DNA from: Endozoicomonas sp965232255
Lineage (GTDB): Bacteria; Pseudomonadota; Gammaproteobacteria; Pseudomonadales; Endozoicomonadaceae
DNA: 64,000 bases
Direction of reading: 5' to 3'
Assembly: GCA_965232255.1 (NCBI GenBank)
Contig: OZ246962.1
Coordinates: 496,001-560,000, forward strand
The translations under genes were made by a program, and so were the position numbers. The notes beneath the pieces are model-generated. The model saw only the letters and a list, made by a program, of their open reading frames with translations. It was not told the origin of the DNA and did no database searches. The stretch's first letter is position 1. Each line of letters opens with the position of its first letter. Below, in pieces: positions 43,190 through 51,698 of the stretch.

Positions 43190-43540
43190 CTAGAATTCCA
43201 GTCCGCCTTCACGGGCTGCATCGGCAAGCGCCTGGACACGACCGTGATACTTGAAACCAGAGCGGTCAAACGCCACCTTGGTCACACCCGCAGCCTTGGC
43301 ACGCTCTGCAATCAGGGCACCTACTTTCTTGGCTGCATCAACATTACCGGTAGCATCGCCACGCAGTTCTTTTTCAACAGTGGAGGCGGCTGCCAGCACT
43401 TTGTCGCCGTCAGCGGCGATAACCTGCGCATAGATGTGGCGAGGCGTACGATGAATGCTCAGACGAATGGCACCCAGCTCACGCATCTTGACCCTTGCAC
43501 GAAGGGCACGACGCAGGCGAGAAGATTTTTTGTCCATCAT
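43190..43540 (-). CDS. rplR: 50S ribosomal protein L18
   Basis: 116 residues. LRRALRARVKMRELGAIRLS followed by the IHRTPRHIYAQVIAADGDKV pattern and the C-terminal VKVAFDRSGFKYHGRV-type block (TKVAFDRSGFKYHGRVQALA) are diagnostic. It binds 5S rRNA with L5. Located between rplF and rpsE. Confidence 0.98.
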   Translation of the reverse strand: MMDKKSSRLRRALRARVKMRELGAIRLSIHRTPRHIYAQVIAADGDKVLAAASTVEKELRGDATGNVDAAKKVGALIAERAKAAGVTKVAFDRSGFKYHGRVQALADAAREGGLEF

Positions 43541-43554
43541 GATCTCACCCTACC

Positions 43555-44088
43555 TTACTTTTTCTTGGCTTCTTTGCGACGAACGCGTTCGTCAGCATAG
43601 CGAACACCCTTGCCTTTATAAGGCTCAGGACGACGGAATTCACGGATTTCCGCGGCAACCTGACCAACCAGCTGCTTGTCGATACCACGCACCAGAATTT
43701 CTGTCTGGGTCGGAGTTTCGCAAGTCACGCCTGTTGGCAGAGAGTATTCAACCGGATGGGAGAAGCCCAGATTCAAAGTCAGAGCGTTACCCTTGGCCTG
43801 CGCACGATAACCGACACCGACCAGCTGCAGTTTCTTTTCGAAACCGTCAGTGACACCCATTACCATGTTGGCAATCAGTGCGCGGGTAGTACCGGCCAGG
43901 GCACGGGAGTGCTTGGCACCATCACGGGGAGCAAACGTCAGAACGTTATCTTCCAGAGTCACGTCGACGTTATTGTGAACAATAAGCTCCAGCTGACCCT
44001 TTGGTCCCTTGATAATCAGAACCTGGCCATTGCGCTTGATCTCTACACCAGCAGGGACAGCAACAGGGCTTTTGGCTACTCGAGACAT
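43555..44088 (-). CDS. rplF: 50S ribosomal protein L6
   Basis: 177 residues, two L6 repeats: MSRVAKSPVAVPAGVEIKRN at the start, KLQLVGVGYRAQAKGNALTL in the middle and the signature RRPEPYKGKGVRYADERVRR at the end. It lies near the sarcin-ricin loop of 23S rRNA. Standard spc position after rpsH. Confidence 0.98.
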   Translation of the reverse strand: MSRVAKSPVAVPAGVEIKRNGQVLIIKGPKGQLELIVHNNVDVTLEDNVLTFAPRDGAKHSRALAGTTRALIANMVMGVTDGFEKKLQLVGVGYRAQAKGNALTLNLGFSHPVEYSLPTGVTCETPTQTEILVRGIDKQLVGQVAAEIREFRRPEPYKGKGVRYADERVRRKEAKKK

Positions 44089-44100
44089 AATACCCCTCCC

Positions 44101-44493
44101 TCAGAATACGGTGCAGAGAACTTCGCCACCAACACCGGCTGCACGGGCAGCGCGATCGGTCATTACACCTTTGTTGGTAGACACAATAGCGATACCCAAA
44201 CCGCCGTTGACTTTTGGCAGCTCTTCCTTGCCAGCGTAAGAACGCAGACCCGGACGACTGGCACGCTCAATGCTTTCAATGACCGGCTGGCCATCGAAGT
44301 ATTTCAGTTCGATGCTCAGCTCAGCCTTTACTTCACCGCTTACGCTGTAGTCAGCGATGTAACCTTCGTCTTTCAAAACCTGTGCCACGGCAGTCTTGAT
44401 TTTGGAGGACGGCATGGTGACAGAGGCGTGCTCTGCCATTTGGGCATTACGGATACGAGTTAGCATATCTGCTAACGGGTCCTGCATACTCAT
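44101..44493 (-). CDS. rpsH: 30S ribosomal protein S8
   Basis: 130 residues. MSMQDPLADMLTRIRNAQMA is the family start, and the RNA-binding C-domain has GGLGIAIVSTNKGVMTDRAA. In E. coli S8 is the translational repressor of the spc operon, acting at rplE; whether the rplE leader here folds similarly was not tested. 13 bp before rplF. Confidence 0.98.
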   Translation of the reverse strand: MSMQDPLADMLTRIRNAQMAEHASVTMPSSKIKTAVAQVLKDEGYIADYSVSGEVKAELSIELKYFDGQPVIESIERASRPGLRSYAGKEELPKVNGGLGIAIVSTNKGVMTDRAARAAGVGGEVLCTVF

Positions 44494-44522
44494 TATCTAT
44501 ATCTCCTGAAGATGAAATGCGC

Positions 44523-44828
44523 TTACCAGCTGGCCTTGACCAGACCTGGAACGTCACCACGCATGGCTGCTTCACGCAGCTTGATCCGGCTCAGGCCGAA
44601 CTTGCGCAGTACACCGTGTGGACGGCCAGTTACACGACAGCGGTTACGCAGACGCGCTTTGCTGGCGTTACGTGGCTGCTTCTGCAGCGCCACCTGGGCA
44701 TCCCAGCGCTCATCTTCAGTGCTGTTTGGATTGTTAATGACAGCCTTGAGCTGTGCACGCTTTTCAGCAAACTTGGCAACGGTGCGCTGACGCTTCAACT
44801 CCCGTTCCTTCATGGATACTTTTGCCAT
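44523..44828 (-). CDS. rpsN: 30S ribosomal protein S14, zinc-independent
   Basis: 101 residues, the long C- form without the CxxC zinc ribbon: MAKVSMKERELKRQRTVAKF, then RNRCRVTGRPHGVLRKFGLS with a single cysteine. The terminal block is EAAMRGDVPGLVKASW. It follows rplE in the spc operon by 16 bp. Confidence 0.98.
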   Translation of the reverse strand: MAKVSMKERELKRQRTVAKFAEKRAQLKAVINNPNSTEDERWDAQVALQKQPRNASKARLRNRCRVTGRPHGVLRKFGLSRIKLREAAMRGDVPGLVKASW

Positions 44829-44844
44829 AAAACTCGTACCGGTA

Positions 44845-45384
44845 TCAGTTACGGAATGGGAAATTGAAAGCCTTCAGCAATGCACGGCCTTCTTCGTCAT
44901 TCTTGGCGCTGGTGGTCACGGTGATGTCCAGCCCGCGCAGAGTATCGATTTTGTCGTAATCAACTTCCGGGAAGATGATCTGCTCCTTAACGCCCATGCT
45001 GTAGTTGCCACGGCCGTCAAATGATTTGGGATTCAGACCACGGAAGTCACGAACACGCGGCAGGGCGATGTCAATCAGACGCTCCAGGAACTCATACATG
45101 CGCTCACGACGCAGAGTTACCTTAACACCGATTGGCCAGCCTTCACGGACCTTGAAGCCAGCAACAGACTTGCGAGCCTTGGTCACAACCGGTTTCTGAC
45201 CGACGATTTTTTCCAGATCGGCCATTGCGTGCTCGATGACTTTCTTGTCACCGATGGCTTCACCCACACCCATGTTCAGGGTGATTTTGGTGATGCGCGG
45301 CACTTCCTCAACATTCTTCAGGCCCAGCTCTTCTTTGAGCTGGGGCAGAATTTCTTCACGGTATTTGGTTTTAAAATTTGCCAT
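44845..45384 (-). CDS. rplE: 50S ribosomal protein L5
   Basis: 179 residues. YREEILPQLKEELGLKNVEE, then PRITKITLNMGVGEA, SVAGFKVREGWPIGVKVTLR and the terminal DEEGRALLKAFNFPFRN are the family blocks. It binds 5S rRNA and the P-site tRNA side of the central protuberance. 10 bp after rplX. Confidence 0.98.
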   Translation of the reverse strand: MANFKTKYREEILPQLKEELGLKNVEEVPRITKITLNMGVGEAIGDKKVIEHAMADLEKIVGQKPVVTKARKSVAGFKVREGWPIGVKVTLRRERMYEFLERLIDIALPRVRDFRGLNPKSFDGRGNYSMGVKEQIIFPEVDYDKIDTLRGLDITVTTSAKNDEEGRALLKAFNFPFRN

Positions 45385-45394
45385 TTCCTACCCC

Positions 45395-45709
45395 TTACGC
45401 GTCAACAGGCTTGCCGGTAGACTTGAATACGCGTTGCTTCTTGCCATCTTCGATGACGAAGCCAACACGATCAGCCTTGTTGGTTTCAGGGTTCAGAAGC
45501 GCTACGTTAGAAGCCTGGATAGCGGCTTCCTTCTCAACGATTCCACCAGGAGTGCCCAGCATGGGGTTTGGCTTCTGATGCTTCTTGATCATGTTGATAC
45601 CAGAAACAATCAGCTTGCCATCAGCACGAACGGTTTGCACTTTACCGTGCTTACCTTTGTCCTTGCCGGCAATTACGATGACTTCGTCGTCACGACGGAT
45701 TTTTTTCAT
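45395..45709 (-). CDS. rplX: 50S ribosomal protein L24
   Basis: 104 residues with an N-terminal KOW motif: MKKIRRDDEVIVIAGKDKGK HGKV-type start, then MIKKHQKPNPMLGTPGGIVE. It is an assembly initiator of the 50S subunit. Between rplN and rplE. Confidence 0.98.
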   Translation of the reverse strand: MKKIRRDDEVIVIAGKDKGKHGKVQTVRADGKLIVSGINMIKKHQKPNPMLGTPGGIVEKEAAIQASNVALLNPETNKADRVGFVIEDGKKQRVFKSTGKPVDA

Positions 45710-45721
45710 GACCTGCTCCCG

Positions 45722-46090
45722 TTACAGTACTTCTGGGGCCAGCGAGATGATCTTCATAAACTGCTCACCGCGCAGTTCACGAGTCACTGGTCCAAAGATA
45801 CGGGTACCGATAGGCTGCAGGTTGTTGTTCAACAGAACGGCTGCATTGCCATCGAATTTGATCAGGGAACCGTCTGGACGACGAACACCTTTTTTGGTGC
45901 GCACGACAACAGCGTTCATCACCTGGCCTTTTTTGACCTTGCCGCGTGGAATTGCTTCTTTCACGGACACTTTGATGATGTCACCGATGCCAGCGTAACG
46001 ACGGTGAGAACCGCCCAACACCTTGATACACTGAACTCGACGGGCGCCGCTGTTATCAGCGACTTCGAGTTGACTTTCTGTCTGGATCAT
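45722..46090 (-). CDS. rplN: 50S ribosomal protein L14
   Basis: 122 residues. MIQTESQLEVADNSGARRVQ and VVRTKKGVRRPDGSLIKFDG are diagnostic, and FGPVTRELRGEQFMKIISLA closes it. First gene of the spc operon; a 114-bp gap with a strong stem-loop separates it from rpsQ, matching the S10/spc operon border in E. coli. Confidence 0.98.
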   Translation of the reverse strand: MIQTESQLEVADNSGARRVQCIKVLGGSHRRYAGIGDIIKVSVKEAIPRGKVKKGQVMNAVVVRTKKGVRRPDGSLIKFDGNAAVLLNNNLQPIGTRIFGPVTRELRGEQFMKIISLAPEVL

Positions 46091-46146
46091 TGCTTATTCT
46101 CCAAGCCCAAACTGCAGACGGGTACTCGCCGGCTTGTTATATCAAC

Positions 46147-46173
46147 AACCTCTCCGGCAGAACCGGAGAGGTT
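46147..46173. terminator. stem-loop between S10 and spc operons
   Basis: AACCTCTCCGG and CCGGAGAGGTT form a perfect 11-bp stem with a 5-base loop. It lies between rpsQ and rplN. No T-run follows on the minus strand, so it may attenuate, protect the rpsQ mRNA end or be a weak terminator rather than a full stop. Confidence 0.6.
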
Positions 46174-46204
46174 ATCAGTTACTCAAGCCCAAAGCACCTT
46201 AGCC

Positions 46205-46468
46205 TTAGATCTGAGTGGCACGCTCGTCAATGGAAACAAGTGCGAATGTCTTGCTCTTTGACAGAGGACGCGTCTCTTTGATGGTAACAACGTCACCCAT
46301 ACGGCAGTCGTTGTTTTCATCATGAGCGTGCAACTTGGTGGACCGCTTCACGATTTTGCCCAGAAGCGGATGCTTTACCCGGCGCTCGATGAGCACAGTA
46401 ATGGTTTTATCCATCTTGTCGCTCACGACCCTGCCGGTCAGGGTACGGACCTTCTTGTCTTCGGTCAT
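46205..46468 (-). CDS. rpsQ: 30S ribosomal protein S17
   Basis: 87 residues of OB-fold: RTLTGRVVSDKMDKTITVLI then ERRVKHPLLGKIVKRSTKLH, and GDVVTIKETRPLSKSKTFAL. Last gene of the S10 operon, 4 bp after rpmC. It is a primary 16S-binding protein. Confidence 0.98.
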   Translation of the reverse strand: MTEDKKVRTLTGRVVSDKMDKTITVLIERRVKHPLLGKIVKRSTKLHAHDENNDCRMGDVVTIKETRPLSKSKTFALVSIDERATQI

Positions 46469-46472
46469 CTTG

Positions 46473-46667
46473 TTATGCTCCTGCCTTTTGGTTCAGGATG
46501 GTTTTCACACGAGCGATGTCGCGCCTAACCTGCTTCAGCAGATGACCCTGACCCAGCTGGCCAGTAGCTTTCTGCATACGGTAGTTAAACTGATCCCGCA
46601 GCAGAGAGAGCAGCTCAGAGTTGAGCTCCTCTACGGACTTTTCACGCAGTTCAGCAGCTTTCATCAC
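46473..46667 (-). CDS. rpmC: 50S ribosomal protein L29
   Basis: 64 residues, a helical hairpin: MMKAAELREKSVEELNSELL and GQLGQGHLLKQVRRDIARVK. It sits at the tunnel exit. Its start overlaps the rplP stop by 4 bp. Confidence 0.97.
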   Translation of the reverse strand: MMKAAELREKSVEELNSELLSLLRDQFNYRMQKATGQLGQGHLLKQVRRDIARVKTILNQKAGA

Positions 46668-47077
46668 ATTACGCTCCGCTTAACGAAGGCAGTTTCCAGC
46701 GGCAGCTTGGCTGCAGCCAGAGCAAAGGCTTCACGAGCCAGCTCTTCGGACACACCTTCCATCTCATAGAGAACGCGGCCTGGCTGAATCTGACACACCC
46801 AGTATTCCACGTTACCCTTACCTTTACCCTGACGAACCTCAAGAGGCTTGCCGGTGATCGGCTTGTCAGGGAAGATGCGGATCCAGATTTTACCGCCACG
46901 CTTGATGTGACGGGTCATGGCACGACGGGCCGCTTCAATCTGGCGCGCTGTTATACGACCACGGCCGATCGCTTTCAATGCGTATTCGCCGAAGCTAACC
47001 GTAGAACCGCGGAGTGCCAGACCGCGATTGCGGCCTTTTTGCTGCTTACGAAATTTCGTACGCTTGGGCTGTAACAT
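46664..47077 (-). CDS. rplP: 50S ribosomal protein L16
   Basis: 137 residues. MLQPKRTKFRKQQKGRNRGL and RQIEAARRAMTRHIKRGGKI are diagnostic, and GKGKGNVEYWVCQIQPGRVL closes the conserved core. It organises the A-site tRNA region of the 50S subunit. Confidence 0.98.
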   Translation of the reverse strand: MLQPKRTKFRKQQKGRNRGLALRGSTVSFGEYALKAIGRGRITARQIEAARRAMTRHIKRGGKIWIRIFPDKPITGKPLEVRQGKGKGNVEYWVCQIQPGRVLYEMEGVSEELAREAFALAAAKLPLETAFVKRSVM

Positions 47078-47088
47078 TTCCGCGCTCC

Positions 47089-47793
47089 TTAACTCTTAGC
47101 TTGACGCTTTTTGGGGCGACGAGCTGGCTGTTGCTCTTTAGGCGCCTCAACGGTCGGTGCTACACCGCCGATTACCTCGCCCTTAAAGATCCAGACCTTC
47201 ACACCCAGAATACCGTAGGTGGTCAGTGCTTCGTAATGTGCATAATCGATGTCAGCACGCAGGGTGTGCAGTGGCACACGACCTTCACGGTACCATTCGG
47301 TACGCGCGATCTCAGCACCGCCAAGACGGCCACTCAACTGAATCTTGATGCCCTTGGCACCCAAACGCATGGCGCTTTGTACAGCACGCTTCATGGCACG
47401 ACGGAACATCACACGACGCTCCAGCTGACCAGCAATGCTCTGGGCTACCAGCATGGCATTCAGTTCAGGCTTGCGGATTTCTTCAATGTTGATATGCACC
47501 GGAACACCCATCATTTTGGATACTTCCTGACGCAGCTTCTCAACGTCTTCACCCTTCTTGCCAATCACGATGCCTGGACGAGCAGTGTGAATGGTGATGC
47601 GGGCACTTTGCGCTGGACGCTGGATATCAACGTGGCTTACAGAAGCATTTTTCAGCTTCTTCTCAATGAAACTGCGCACCGCCAGATCGGCATTGAGCTT
47701 GTCAGCGTAGTCGCTGCCAGCTGCATACCAGATTGAACGGTGGGGCTTGACGATGCCCAGGCGAATTCCATTAGGATTTACTTTCTGACCCAT
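47089..47793 (-). CDS. rpsC: 30S ribosomal protein S3
   Basis: 234 residues. MGQKVNPNGIRLGIVKPHRS, the KH-domain GRPGIVIGKKGEDVEKLR region and the C-terminal block GRLGGAEIARTEWYREGRVP are present. The C-terminal tail is Ala/Pro/Lys-rich (EAPKEQQPARRPKKRQAKS), slightly different from E. coli. S3 forms part of the mRNA entry tunnel. Confidence 0.98.
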   Translation of the reverse strand: MGQKVNPNGIRLGIVKPHRSIWYAAGSDYADKLNADLAVRSFIEKKLKNASVSHVDIQRPAQSARITIHTARPGIVIGKKGEDVEKLRQEVSKMMGVPVHINIEEIRKPELNAMLVAQSIAGQLERRVMFRRAMKRAVQSAMRLGAKGIKIQLSGRLGGAEIARTEWYREGRVPLHTLRADIDYAHYEALTTYGILGVKVWIFKGEVIGGVAPTVEAPKEQQPARRPKKRQAKS

Positions 47794-47804
47794 CTGATCG
47801 CTCC

Positions 47805-48140
47805 TTAGACTTCTGCAACCTTAACCGTAATATGGCAAGACCGCTTCAGAATGCGATCAGCACGACCCTTGGCACGAGGACGGATGCGCTTCATGGTCAT
47901 GCCTTCGTCAACGAAGACGGTAGACACTTTCAGCTCATCGATATCCATGCCGTCATTGTGCTCGGCGTTTGCAATTGCAGACTCCAGCACCTTTTTCACC
48001 AGAACTGCAGCCTTTTTCGAGCTGAAGCTCAACAGATCCAGGGCTTCGTCTACTGCCTTGCCGCGGATCTGGTCAGCGACCAGACGCGCTTTCTGGGCAG
48101 AAATGCGAGCGCCTTTATGCATAGCAGCTACTTCTTTCAT
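47805..48140 (-). CDS. rplV: 50S ribosomal protein L22
   Basis: 111 residues. GARISAQKARLVADQIRGKA and the beta-hairpin VDEGMTMKRIRPRAKGRADR, which lines the exit tunnel, are intact, with no macrolide-resistance-type deletion in the loop. The start MKEVAAMHKGA could also be at the second Met. Confidence 0.98.
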   Translation of the reverse strand: MKEVAAMHKGARISAQKARLVADQIRGKAVDEALDLLSFSSKKAAVLVKKVLESAIANAEHNDGMDIDELKVSTVFVDEGMTMKRIRPRAKGRADRILKRSCHITVKVAEV

Positions 48141-48152
48141 TTCCTAACCCTC

Positions 48153-48431
48153 TTAGCGCTTCTTGGCTTTTTTGTCCGCTGCGTGGCCGCGATAGGTGCG
48201 GGTTGCAGCAAACTCACCGAGCTTGTGGCCAACCATGTCTTCGGTAACGAAGACGGGTACGTGCTGACGGCCGTTGTGCACAGCCAGAGTCAGACCGACC
48301 ATAGTCGGGATAATCATTGAGCGGCGCGACCAGGTTTTGATCGGACGCTTATTGCCGCTTTCAGCCGCTTCTTCGACTTTCTTCAACAGGGGAAGGTCGA
48401 TAAATGGGCCTTTTTTCAAAGAACGTGGCAC
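48153..48431 (-). CDS. rpsS: 30S ribosomal protein S19
   Basis: 92 residues. MPRSLKKGPFIDLPLLKKVE, then WSRRSMIIPTMVGLTLAVHN and the terminal FAATRTYRGHAADKKAKKR. It contacts S13 in the head of the 30S subunit. Located between rplB and rplV. Confidence 0.98.
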   Translation of the reverse strand: MPRSLKKGPFIDLPLLKKVEEAAESGNKRPIKTWSRRSMIIPTMVGLTLAVHNGRQHVPVFVTEDMVGHKLGEFAATRTYRGHAADKKAKKR

Positions 48432-48452
48432 TGTCGTATCCTCTCTCTAGGC

Positions 48453-49280
48453 TTACTTCGCGCTGCGACGACGTACGATCATTTTATCCGTACGCTTGTT
48501 GGAACGAGTCTTGCGACCCTTGGTCGGGACACCCCATGGAGTCACTGGGTGACGACCACCGGAGGTACGACCTTCACCACCACCGTGCGGGTGATCAACC
48601 GGGTTCATGGCAACACCACGAACGGTCGGACGCACACCACGCCAGCGCTTGGCACCCGCCTTACCCAGAGAGCGCAGGTTGTGCTCACTGTTGGAGACTT
48701 CGCCCAAAGTGGCGCGACAGTCGGCCAGGACTTTACGCATTTCGCCAGAACGCAGACGCAGGGTCACGTAAGCACCGTCACGGGCTACCAGCTGGGCAGA
48801 AGCACCAGCACTGCGAATCATCTGGGCGCCCTTGCCAGGCTTCATTTCCACGCAGTGAACAATAGAACCTTGCGGGATATTGCGCAGCGGCAAAGTGTTA
48901 CCAGCCTTGATCGGAGCATCAACACCGGAGAACAGTTCGTCACCGGCTTTCACGCCTTTAGGCGCGATGATGTAACGACGCTCGCCGTCCATGTACTTCA
49001 GCAGGGCGAGGTGGGCGGTACGGTTTGGATCGTACTCCAGACGCTCAACAACTGCCGGGATGCCGTCTTTGTTGCGACGAAAATCGACGATACGATAGCG
49101 CTGCTTGTGACCACCCCCGCGATGACGGGTAGTGATGCGACCGGCATTGTTACGACCACCAGTTTTGCCTTTCTTTTCCACCAGGGGCGCATAAGGACGG
49201 CCCTTGTGGAGGTCAGGATTGACAACCTTGACAACGAAGCGGCGACCTGGAGATGTCGGCTTGCATTTAATAACTGCCAT
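48453..49280 (-). CDS. rplB: 50S ribosomal protein L2
   Basis: 275 residues. MAVIKCKPTSPGRRFVVKVV at the start, GGGHKQRYRIVDFRRNKDGI, and the C-terminal VRGVAMNPVDHPHGGGEGRT containing the conserved histidine near the peptidyl-transferase centre. 12 bp after rplW. Confidence 0.98.
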   Translation of the reverse strand: MAVIKCKPTSPGRRFVVKVVNPDLHKGRPYAPLVEKKGKTGGRNNAGRITTRHRGGGHKQRYRIVDFRRNKDGIPAVVERLEYDPNRTAHLALLKYMDGERRYIIAPKGVKAGDELFSGVDAPIKAGNTLPLRNIPQGSIVHCVEMKPGKGAQMIRSAGASAQLVARDGAYVTLRLRSGEMRKVLADCRATLGEVSNSEHNLRSLGKAGAKRWRGVRPTVRGVAMNPVDHPHGGGEGRTSGGRHPVTPWGVPTKGRKTRSNKRTDKMIVRRRSAK

Positions 49281-49291
49281 TCTCTAGCTCC

Positions 49292-49588
49292 TTATTCCGC
49301 GTCCGCGAAGTCAATTTCCTGACCTTGCTCCAGGCTGACGTAGGCCTTTTTCCAGTCTGAGCGGTGGCCCATACCGAAACGAGTGCGCTTGGTCTTGCCT
49401 TTTACAACGACAGTTCTGACAGCCTTAACGCTGACGTCAAACAACTGCTCAACAGCTTTTTTGATCTCAGGCTTGGTTGCGTCTTTAGCGACCTTGAAGA
49501 CAACCTGGTTGTGCTCTTCGCCAACGACAGTGGCCTTCTCGGAAATGTGCGGACCAAGCAGAACTTTAAAAATACGTTCCTGGTTCAT
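49292..49588 (-). CDS. rplW: 50S ribosomal protein L23
   Basis: 98 residues. MNQERIFKVLLGPHISEKAT and VKGKTKRTRFGMGHRSDWKK with the conserved glutamate (in SLEQGQEIDF) at the end. L23 is the docking site for trigger factor and SRP. Its start overlaps rplD by 4 bp. Confidence 0.98.
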   Translation of the reverse strand: MNQERIFKVLLGPHISEKATVVGEEHNQVVFKVAKDATKPEIKKAVEQLFDVSVKAVRTVVVKGKTKRTRFGMGHRSDWKKAYVSLEQGQEIDFADAE

Positions 49589-50187
49589 CCCAGCATCTCC
49601 TCGAACTTCTTGACGGCAGCCACAGTCATCACCACTTTGTCGTGGGCGATAAGGCTAACCGGATCAACACCCTGTACGTCACGAACATCCACATAAGGAA
49701 TGTTGCGAGCAGCCAGATAAATGTTCTGATCCACTTCATCAGCGACGATCAGTGCGCCCTGAGCGTTCAGTTCATTCAGCTTGGCAACCATCAGTTTGGT
49801 CTTTGGCGATTCCACAGCGAACTGATCAACCACCACCAGACGCTCTTGACGAACCAGCTCAGACAAGATGGAACGCAGAGCCGCGCGATACATCTTTTTG
49901 TTCAGCTTTTGAGCGTGATTCTGTGGTTTGGCTGCAAAAGTCTTGCCGCCCCCGCGCCACAGTGGGCTGCGGATAGTACCGGCGCGTGCACGACCGGAAC
50001 CTTTTTGCCGCCATGGCTTACGACCACCGCCGCTTACATCGCTACGGCTTTTCTGAGCCTTGGAGCCTTGACGTGCACCGGCCATGAATGCAACAACTGC
50101 CTGGTGAACCAGGGTTTCGTTGAAGTCAGTGCCAAAAGTCACGTCTGAGACCTGAACGGCGTTTGCACCGTTTACCTTCAGTTCCAT
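49585..50187 (-). CDS. rplD: 50S ribosomal protein L4
   Basis: 200 residues. MELKVNGANAVQVSDVTFGT and the long tunnel loop GGRKPWRQKGSGRARAGTIR SPLWRGG-type block are diagnostic. In E. coli L4 represses the S10 operon at the rpsJ leader; the 400-bp region upstream of rpsJ here could hold such a leader. Confidence 0.98.
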   Translation of the reverse strand: MELKVNGANAVQVSDVTFGTDFNETLVHQAVVAFMAGARQGSKAQKSRSDVSGGGRKPWRQKGSGRARAGTIRSPLWRGGGKTFAAKPQNHAQKLNKKMYRAALRSILSELVRQERLVVVDQFAVESPKTKLMVAKLNELNAQGALIVADEVDQNIYLAARNIPYVDVRDVQGVDPVSLIAHDKVVMTVAAVKKFEEMLG

Positions 50188-50199
50188 CGTCTAATCCCC

Positions 50200-50844
50200 T
50201 CAGGCGTGAGCACGTGCTTTAACTGCTGGACGAATAATGACGTCAGCACCGGTAGCACCGGGAACTGCGCCTTTGATCAGCAGCAGGTTACGCTCGCTAT
50301 CAACGCGAACAAGTTCCAGGGACTGTACGGTCACGTTTTCCGCGCCCATATGCCCAGACATTTTCTTGCCTTTGAAGACTCGACCTGGAGTCTGACACTG
50401 GCCGATAGAGCCAGGTGCACGGTGAGACAGAGAGTTACCGTGAGTGGCGTCCTGCATACGGAAGTTGTAGCGTTTGATAACGCCCTGGAACCCCTTACCC
50501 TTGGACTGACCGGTAACGTCTACTTTCTGACCTTGCTCGAACAGGTCTACACCAATAACGTCGCCAGCCTTATATTCAGCGCCAGCGTCGATACGGAATT
50601 CCCAGAGGCCAGTGCCTGCTTCTACGCCTGCCTTGGCGAAGTGGCCAGCTTCTGGCTTGTTAAGACGGCTGCTTTTCTTGCTACCGCAAGTTACCTGAAT
50701 TGCAGTGTATCCGTCGGTTTCCAGGGTTTTCACCTGGGTAACGCGGTTGGGATCAACTTCAATGACGGTAACCGGTATGGAAGCGCCGTCTTCGGTGAAA
50801 ACACGGGTCATACCGCGTTTCTTGCCGACTAATCCAATAGTCAT
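50200..50844 (-). CDS. rplC: 50S ribosomal protein L3
   Basis: 214 residues. GLVGKKRGMTRVFTEDGASI, then GVIKRYNFRMQDATHGNSLS and GHMGAENVTVQSLELVRVDS are family blocks, with the conserved glutamine of the methylation site region (PGSIGQCQTPGRVFKGKKM). It initiates 50S assembly. A 101-bp gap separates it from rpsJ, longer than the other spacings here. Confidence 0.98.
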   Translation of the reverse strand: MTIGLVGKKRGMTRVFTEDGASIPVTVIEVDPNRVTQVKTLETDGYTAIQVTCGSKKSSRLNKPEAGHFAKAGVEAGTGLWEFRIDAGAEYKAGDVIGVDLFEQGQKVDVTGQSKGKGFQGVIKRYNFRMQDATHGNSLSHRAPGSIGQCQTPGRVFKGKKMSGHMGAENVTVQSLELVRVDSERNLLLIKGAVPGATGADVIIRPAVKARAHA

Positions 50845-50945
50845 TTCAACCTCTCTCGTGTACGGGGCTATTACCCACTATGGCCGCTCACTTCAGAGCT
50901 GTTACACAAAAGTGTGCACACTTTGATGGAGAGCCCATGGCCTTA

Positions 50946-51281
50946 TTAACCGAGACTGATCTGCACTTCAACGCCGGCTGCCAGATCCAGCTTCATCAGT
51001 GCGTCTACAGTTTTTTCGGTGGGCTCGATAATGTCGAGAAGACGCTTATGGGTGCGGATTTCATACTGGTCACGAGCGTCTTTGTTGACGTGTGGAGAAA
51101 TCAGAACCGTAAAACGTTCTTTTCGGGTTGGCAGAGGGATTGGACCACGCACCTGGGCACCAGTTCTCTTGGCAGTATCAACGATTTCCTGCGTAGACTG
51201 GTCAATCAGTCGGTGGTCAAAAGCCTTCAGGCGGATACGAATCTGCTGCGCCTGTGCGGACTGTTTTGATTGTTGGCTCAT
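50946..51281 (-). CDS. rpsJ: 30S ribosomal protein S10 with N-terminal extension
   Basis: 111 residues against about 103 in most gammaproteobacteria. The core IRIRLKAFDHRLIDQSTQEI, TGAQVRGPIPLPTRKERFTV and the C-terminal DLAAGVEVQISLG are standard; the extra residues are the polar start MSQQSKQSAQAQQ. No downstream ATG could give the short form. S10 is also the NusE antitermination factor. First gene of the S10 operon. Confidence 0.97.
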   Translation of the reverse strand: MSQQSKQSAQAQQIRIRLKAFDHRLIDQSTQEIVDTAKRTGAQVRGPIPLPTRKERFTVLISPHVNKDARDQYEIRTHKRLLDIIEPTEKTVDALMKLDLAAGVEVQISLG

Positions 51282-51698
51282 TTTGTTCTAACCGTGGAAT
51301 AAAGAACGAGATCCGGTGAACTATGTCACCCGGACAAAACGACGCGAAATCTTACTAATCACAAAACCCGTTGTCAACACAAGCTTTCAGACAGTTTCCT
51401 GTCATTGGACTTGTTCGGCACAAGGTACAAATACCTACCCTGAAAATCGCAACGGATAGCGCACAAATTTCCTCCAGTCAGTCGCACCTGCGCCAATTGC
51501 CAAGTCACCTTCGACAACCCCTCACCGCTGTCCATAACACCCCGGCCGCGCCCACACAATGGCGAAAAAATCCCCTGACTATCCGTAACCAGCCATACTG
51601 TCCGATTGCCTATTTGCCACATCCCGGAGCAAACTGATCAAGGCAGCACCGGTTCACAACTATCGTTCACAGCTCGTCCATAAAAAAAGGAACAACCA
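51282..51698. other. S10-operon leader and upstream region
   Basis: 417 bp between rpsJ and the reductase pseudogene. It should contain the S10 promoter and leader on the minus strand. I see no gene I can support; a minus-strand open frame at 51374-51622 has no family resemblance. Notably the str operon (rpsL, rpsG, fusA, tuf), which often precedes S10, is not here. The last bases (GAAAAAAGGAAC region near 51686) give the ribosome-binding site of the pseudogene. Confidence 0.4.

Noticed and set aside
36954..51300. Many long plus-strand open frames opposite the ribosomal genes
   Set aside because: They are antisense shadows of GC-rich, highly conserved ribosomal genes and contain no known domains.
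51374..51622. 82-residue minus-strand frame upstream of rpsJ
   Set aside because: It occupies the expected S10 leader, and its composition looks random.
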